From positions 186,001 to 250,000 of the forward strand of contig NZ_JACRSE010000002.1 in assembly GCF_014281055.1 (NCBI RefSeq): a stretch of 64,000 nucleotides of DNA, given 5' to 3'. Below the pieces are notes generated by a model, which worked only from the letters and a program-made list of their open reading frames with translations, had not been told where the DNA came from and did no database searches. The translations under genes were made by a program, and so were the position numbers. Shown here one piece after another: positions 62,838 through 64,000 of the stretch. Source of the DNA: Fluviispira vulneris. Lineage in GTDB: Bacteria > Bdellovibrionota_B > Oligoflexia > Silvanigrellales > Silvanigrellaceae. Each line of letters starts with the position of its first letter. The stretch's first letter is position 1.

Positions 62838-63773
62838 ATGAAAAAGAAGAATTTAATTAAAATTATTGCTTTAGGTGTTCTATTTTTTTTAGTTTTGATA
62901 TATAAAAATTTTCCTTATGATTTAATAAAAGATAATATTAATAAAGAAATAAATAAAGCAATTCAAAAAGAGCGTATTCCATTAATTGTTAATATTGGCA
63001 GTTTGAAACCATATTGGATAACTGGTGTTGAACTGAATAATATAGAAATTAGAAATGCATTAGACAGTGCATCACCGCTACTTTTAGATGAAGTGATAGT
63101 TAAATTTTCGCTTTTGCCTCTTCTAATAGGGAATATTTCTACTGATATTATAGTTCATCAAGTGGGTGGGACTGTTTATTCAAGTGCGAGTGTCTCACTG
63201 ATTGATGCTTTTTCAGGTATTTTGACCTTAAAAAGTGTAGATATTTTTTTAACTCGTTTTCCTCTTGGGGGCATTTTTTCTCAGTTTTTAGGGGTTATTC
63301 GATCAAGTAATAAAACTGAATATGCTGTACTCACTCCAGTTATTTCTAAAACAACGTTAGGTGGTAGTGCAAATGGAAAAATAAAATATCGTGAGAATTA
63401 TGGGAAAATAAATATTACTTTGGAAAAAGCTTTTTTAAATATAAGCAACGAGACGTTAAATATTCCTAAACAGGATTTTAGTAAAGCTGAATTTGGTTTA
63501 AAATGGGATGGAAAACGTTATGTTATAGATAATAGTTCAGAATTAAATGCACAAAACTTTTCTGTAAAAGCAGGAGGTTTTTGGGAAGCATCGAAAAATC
63601 CAGCAGATCCTGCTCACATTAATTTAGAGTTCAAAATCAATATGTCTGGAGTGATTGAAAAAGATTTTGGATTTTTAATTCCTCAATTCTTAAATTGTTC
63701 ACCCACTTCACTTATCAATGGCAAGATGAATATTTCACTTGTAGGAGATGCGAACAATTTTGCTTGTCATTAA
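62838..63773 (+). CDS. gspN: Type II secretion protein GspN-like
   Basis: A 311-residue protein with an N-terminal membrane segment (IKIIALGVLFFLVLIYKNF) and a beta-rich periplasmic remainder: IQKERIPLIVNIGSLKPYWITGVELNNIEIRN, then GNISTDIIVHQVGGTVYSSASVSL and NGKMNISLVGDANNF. This AsmA-like pattern is typical of GspN (PF14356). The ATG directly follows the gspM stop, so the three genes are one coupled operon. Its role in secretion is minor or unclear in the species studied. Confidence 0.7.
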   Translation: MKKKNLIKIIALGVLFFLVLIYKNFPYDLIKDNINKEINKAIQKERIPLIVNIGSLKPYWITGVELNNIEIRNALDSASPLLLDEVIVKFSLLPLLIGNISTDIIVHQVGGTVYSSASVSLIDAFSGILTLKSVDIFLTRFPLGGIFSQFLGVIRSSNKTEYAVLTPVISKTTLGGSANGKIKYRENYGKINITLEKAFLNISNETLNIPKQDFSKAEFGLKWDGKRYVIDNSSELNAQNFSVKAGGFWEASKNPADPAHINLEFKINMSGVIEKDFGFLIPQFLNCSPTSLINGKMNISLVGDANNFACH

Positions 63774-63787
63774 TTAAATTATTAAGA

Positions 63788-64000
63788 TTATAAGACTTTA
63801 AAATCAGTGTTATTTGTAATAATTTCTCTTGATAGTGAACAGTTTTTATTTTTTTCTTCAATAGTTTTTTTGAATAATTTCAGAATTGAAATATCTTGAT
63901 TATTTGAAAGCGAAGCATTGAGAAGACCTATTTTAGAGTCAGAAACTATGACAGAGTTGGTGATTCTATTTTTTGGAAAGATAAATATATTTTGAAAAGT
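63788..64000 (-). CDS. Unidentified gene, 3' end only
   Basis: Reading in from the right edge on the minus strand, 70 codons end at a TAA (63790-63788). The piece reads TFQNIFIFPKNRITNSVIV, then a Ser/Asn/Lys-rich end. The length and codon use look like real coding sequence, but no family is recognisable. It converges on gspN with a 14-bp gap. Confidence 0.5.
   Translation of the reverse strand, partial: TFQNIFIFPKNRITNSVIVSDSKIGLLNASLSNNQDISILKLFKKTIEEKNKNCSLSREIITNNTDFKVL

Overview
The window is an AT-rich (about two-thirds A+T by eye) stretch of a Gram-negative chromosome with dense, mostly intact genes. Outer-membrane lipoproteins (Pal), TolC/RND efflux parts, type II secretion GspL/M/N, a flagellar rod gene, and a large set of secreted or membrane proteins point to a diderm, motile bacterium. 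The mix of housekeeping genes with low GC and many small secreted proteins would fit a member of the Bdellovibrionota/Oligoflexia (for example Silvanigrellales). That placement is inference from gene content; no rRNA or tRNA gene is present to confirm it.

Layout. 1-9.5 kb is accessory: the end of a solute-binding protein, a leucine-rich-repeat protein, a Bcr/CflA-type MFS pump, a phosphodiester-glycosidase lipoprotein, a secreted protein with a possible MACPF-like segment, a single-chain LuxE-LuxC-like fatty acid reductase, and two tandem solute-binding proteins. 9.5-16.7 kb is core: miaB and ffh on the minus strand, then fabD, map, a RibD-C-like reductase and a second MFS pump. 16.8-23.9 kb is mixed: a small secreted protein with an internal duplication, an orphan flgF-like gene, tolC, a type I methyltransferase pair (hsdM, hsdS) without hsdR, and two secreted proteins. 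23.9-30.2 kb holds a HAD 5'-nucleotidase, a saccharopine/lysine-dehydrogenase-like gene divergent from an arginine deiminase, and a lytic transglycosylase lipoprotein. 30.3-34.4 kb is an RND efflux pair. 34.4-43.6 kb is a long minus-strand run: ung, malic enzyme, a LysE-type exporter, a BpsA-like aminopropyltransferase, a glycosyltransferase, an O-antigen-ligase-like protein and an ABC exporter, suggesting surface glycan assembly beside polyamine chemistry. 43.7-51.6 kb has a bactofilin-like repeat protein, an RGG-tailed RNA helicase, lepB, glycerate kinase and the acpP-rpiB-glyA-nrdR run. 51.6-54.7 kb is poorly characterised and includes a bulb-type lectin flanked by long palindromes. 54.7-64 kb has pth-rplY, pal, a HAD phosphatase, a 900-residue repeat-rich protein and gspL-gspM-gspN, ending in the 3' end of a converging gene.

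How the parts relate. GspL/M/N, signal peptidase I, SRP protein and Pal form export and envelope machinery. The predicted secreted proteins (possible pore former, lectin, DUF4360-like protein, small Cys-containing proteins) are plausible clients, though nothing here proves the route. Several operons are tightly packed or translationally coupled (gspL-M-N, rpiB-glyA, RND adaptor-pump, ligase-ABC). Four intrinsic terminators and a handful of sigma-70-like promoters could be read. No mobile element, CRISPR array, tRNA or rRNA was found.
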